Positions 7,216-8,931 of a stretch of DNA of 8,931 bases are shown piece by piece. Where the stretch lies: the NCBI GenBank assembly GCA_937875615.1, contig CALNBU010000292.1:1-8931 (forward strand). The letters are read 5' to 3'. The DNA comes from an uncultured Archangium sp. (GTDB taxonomy: Bacteria; Myxococcota; Myxococcia; Myxococcales; Myxococcaceae). The position numbers and the translations under genes are program-made. A model generated the notes under the pieces. The model did no database searches. It saw nothing but the letters and a program-made list of their open reading frames with translations, and was not told the DNA's origin. Each line of letters begins with the position of its first letter. The stretch's first letter is position 1.

Positions 7216-7701
7216 TCACCTGCAGAAGCGCGCCCAGGCGTCGGGAATCGGCGCGCCCATCAACTTCTCCGCGCCGGCGCGGTCGAGCAGCACGAAGGTG
7301 AAGTCGCCGGTGAAGCAGAGCGCGCCCTCCTGCCGGAGCTCCGCGGTGGCCTTCACCACCCGGCTGGAGCGCCTGGTCAGGCGGGCCCGCGCCTCGACCT
7401 CCACGCCCACCTTCACGCCGCGGTGCAGCCGGGCTTCGAAGTTCGTGGTGAAGCCGAACTTGCCGGTGCCCGCCAGCACGGCCCAGGCCGCGGCCTCGTC
7501 GGCCAGGGTGGAGATGAGGCCTCCGTGCATCAGGCCCAGCGGCCCCTGGTGATGCGGCGCGGGCGTGAGCGTGGTCACCACGTCGTCGCCGTCGGTGGTG
7601 AAGCGCAGGTGGAAGCCCGCGGGGTGGTCGGGCGCGCAGCCGAAGCAGGGTTGGCCCGGACCGAAGAGGGTTCCATCGAGCGGCGTCACGGCAGGCGTCA
7701 T
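7216..7701 (-). CDS. PaaI-type hotdog-fold acyl-CoA thioesterase
   Basis: The 161-residue product is the usual size for a single hotdog domain. The N-terminus carries the CFGC motif (19-22) followed by APDHPAGFHLRF, typical of PaaI-family thioesterases. The active-site helix has HGG at 59-61 and Asp68-Glu69 (MHGGLISTLADEAAAWA), followed by the TTNFEARLHRGVKVGVEVEA strands. These enzymes hydrolyse acyl-CoA thioesters in the cytoplasm, usually as dimers or tetramers; the acyl substrate cannot be read from sequence. The ATG at 7699-7701 gives the family-like N-terminus. An in-frame ATG at 7768-7770 would add 23 Arg/Pro-rich residues and is unlikely. Neither start has a strong Shine-Dalgarno. It is the first gene of the minus-strand set, 53 bases upstream of the cysteine-rich lipoprotein; a functional link to that gene is not evident. 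Confidence 0.9.
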   Translation of the reverse strand: MTPAVTPLDGTLFGPGQPCFGCAPDHPAGFHLRFTTDGDDVVTTLTPAPHHQGPLGLMHGGLISTLADEAAAWAVLAGTGKFGFTTNFEARLHRGVKVGVEVEARARLTRRSSRVVKATAELRQEGALCFTGDFTFVLLDRAGAEKLMGAPIPDAWARFCR

Positions 7702-7838
7702 GCAACGCGGTCTACCCGGAGGCGCCGCGCGCGCAAGCGCTCCGGGCCGGCCGGGTTGCAGCAGCATCAAAAGGCAGGTCAGGGTAACGCCGCGCCGGCG
7801 GCTTCAGGGTAGGTTGCCGGGCCGAAGTGGGTGCCAAC
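7702..7838. promoter_or_regulatory. Divergent intergenic region between thioesterase and kinase genes
   Basis: About 137 bases separate the two divergent starts, so promoters for both directions are expected here. The least GC-rich part is about 7756-7790. I could not fit a convincing -35/-10 pair or a -24/-12 (sigma-54) site to either strand, so this is placed by gene arrangement only. Confidence 0.3.

Positions 7839-8931
<1,093 letters not shown>

Noticed and set aside
7744..7761. Possible sigma-54 (-24/-12) promoter near the TTGCAG in the divergent gap
   Set aside because: The GG and GC elements do not have the required ten-base spacing; no convincing sigma-70 pair was found either.

Overview
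This is a GC-rich window (roughly 70-75% G+C by eye). Its gene types suggest a member of the Myxococcota: a myxobacterial-type Ser/Thr kinase, a very cysteine-rich modular lipoprotein, and a TonB-dependent receptor with a TPR/PEGA extension. The taxonomic call is inference from gene style; no rRNA or other phylogenetic marker is present.

Layout, left to right. (1) Plus strand, 2-2273: the C-terminal part of an alpha-helical, TPR-like protein, a small secreted cysteine-containing lipoprotein, and queC (7-cyano-7-deazaguanine synthase). Each junction is a 4-base ATGA stop/start overlap, so the three are very likely one translationally coupled operon. (2) Minus strand, 7701 down to 2278: a PaaI-type hotdog thioesterase, a 660-residue lipoprotein with about 94 cysteines in two repeat families, and a 950-residue TonB-dependent receptor. 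Gaps of 53 and 49 bases make a single transcription unit plausible. This set converges on queC with only 4 bases between the stop codons. (3) Plus strand from about 7839: a Ser/Thr protein kinase with a complete catalytic domain, divergent from the thioesterase across a gap of about 137 bases.

The last ~165 bases (about 8766-8931) do not continue the kinase. On the minus strand they read as the N-terminal helix-turn-helix of a LysR-type regulator. The kinase frame stays open through this segment only as the antisense of the LysR gene. The abrupt change, at a possible short microhomology and with a drop in G+C, looks like an assembly or library chimera or a recent rearrangement.

The most interesting candidate system is the lipoprotein/receptor pair. 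A surface-type lipoprotein, built of three Dickkopf/disintegrin-like cysteine modules and four thrombospondin-1-like repeats, lies just upstream of a TonB-dependent receptor whose periplasmic N-terminus carries a TPR-like segment and three PEGA-like modules. By analogy with known lipoprotein/TonB-receptor pairs this could be an uptake or adhesion complex, but no substrate can be read from the sequence.
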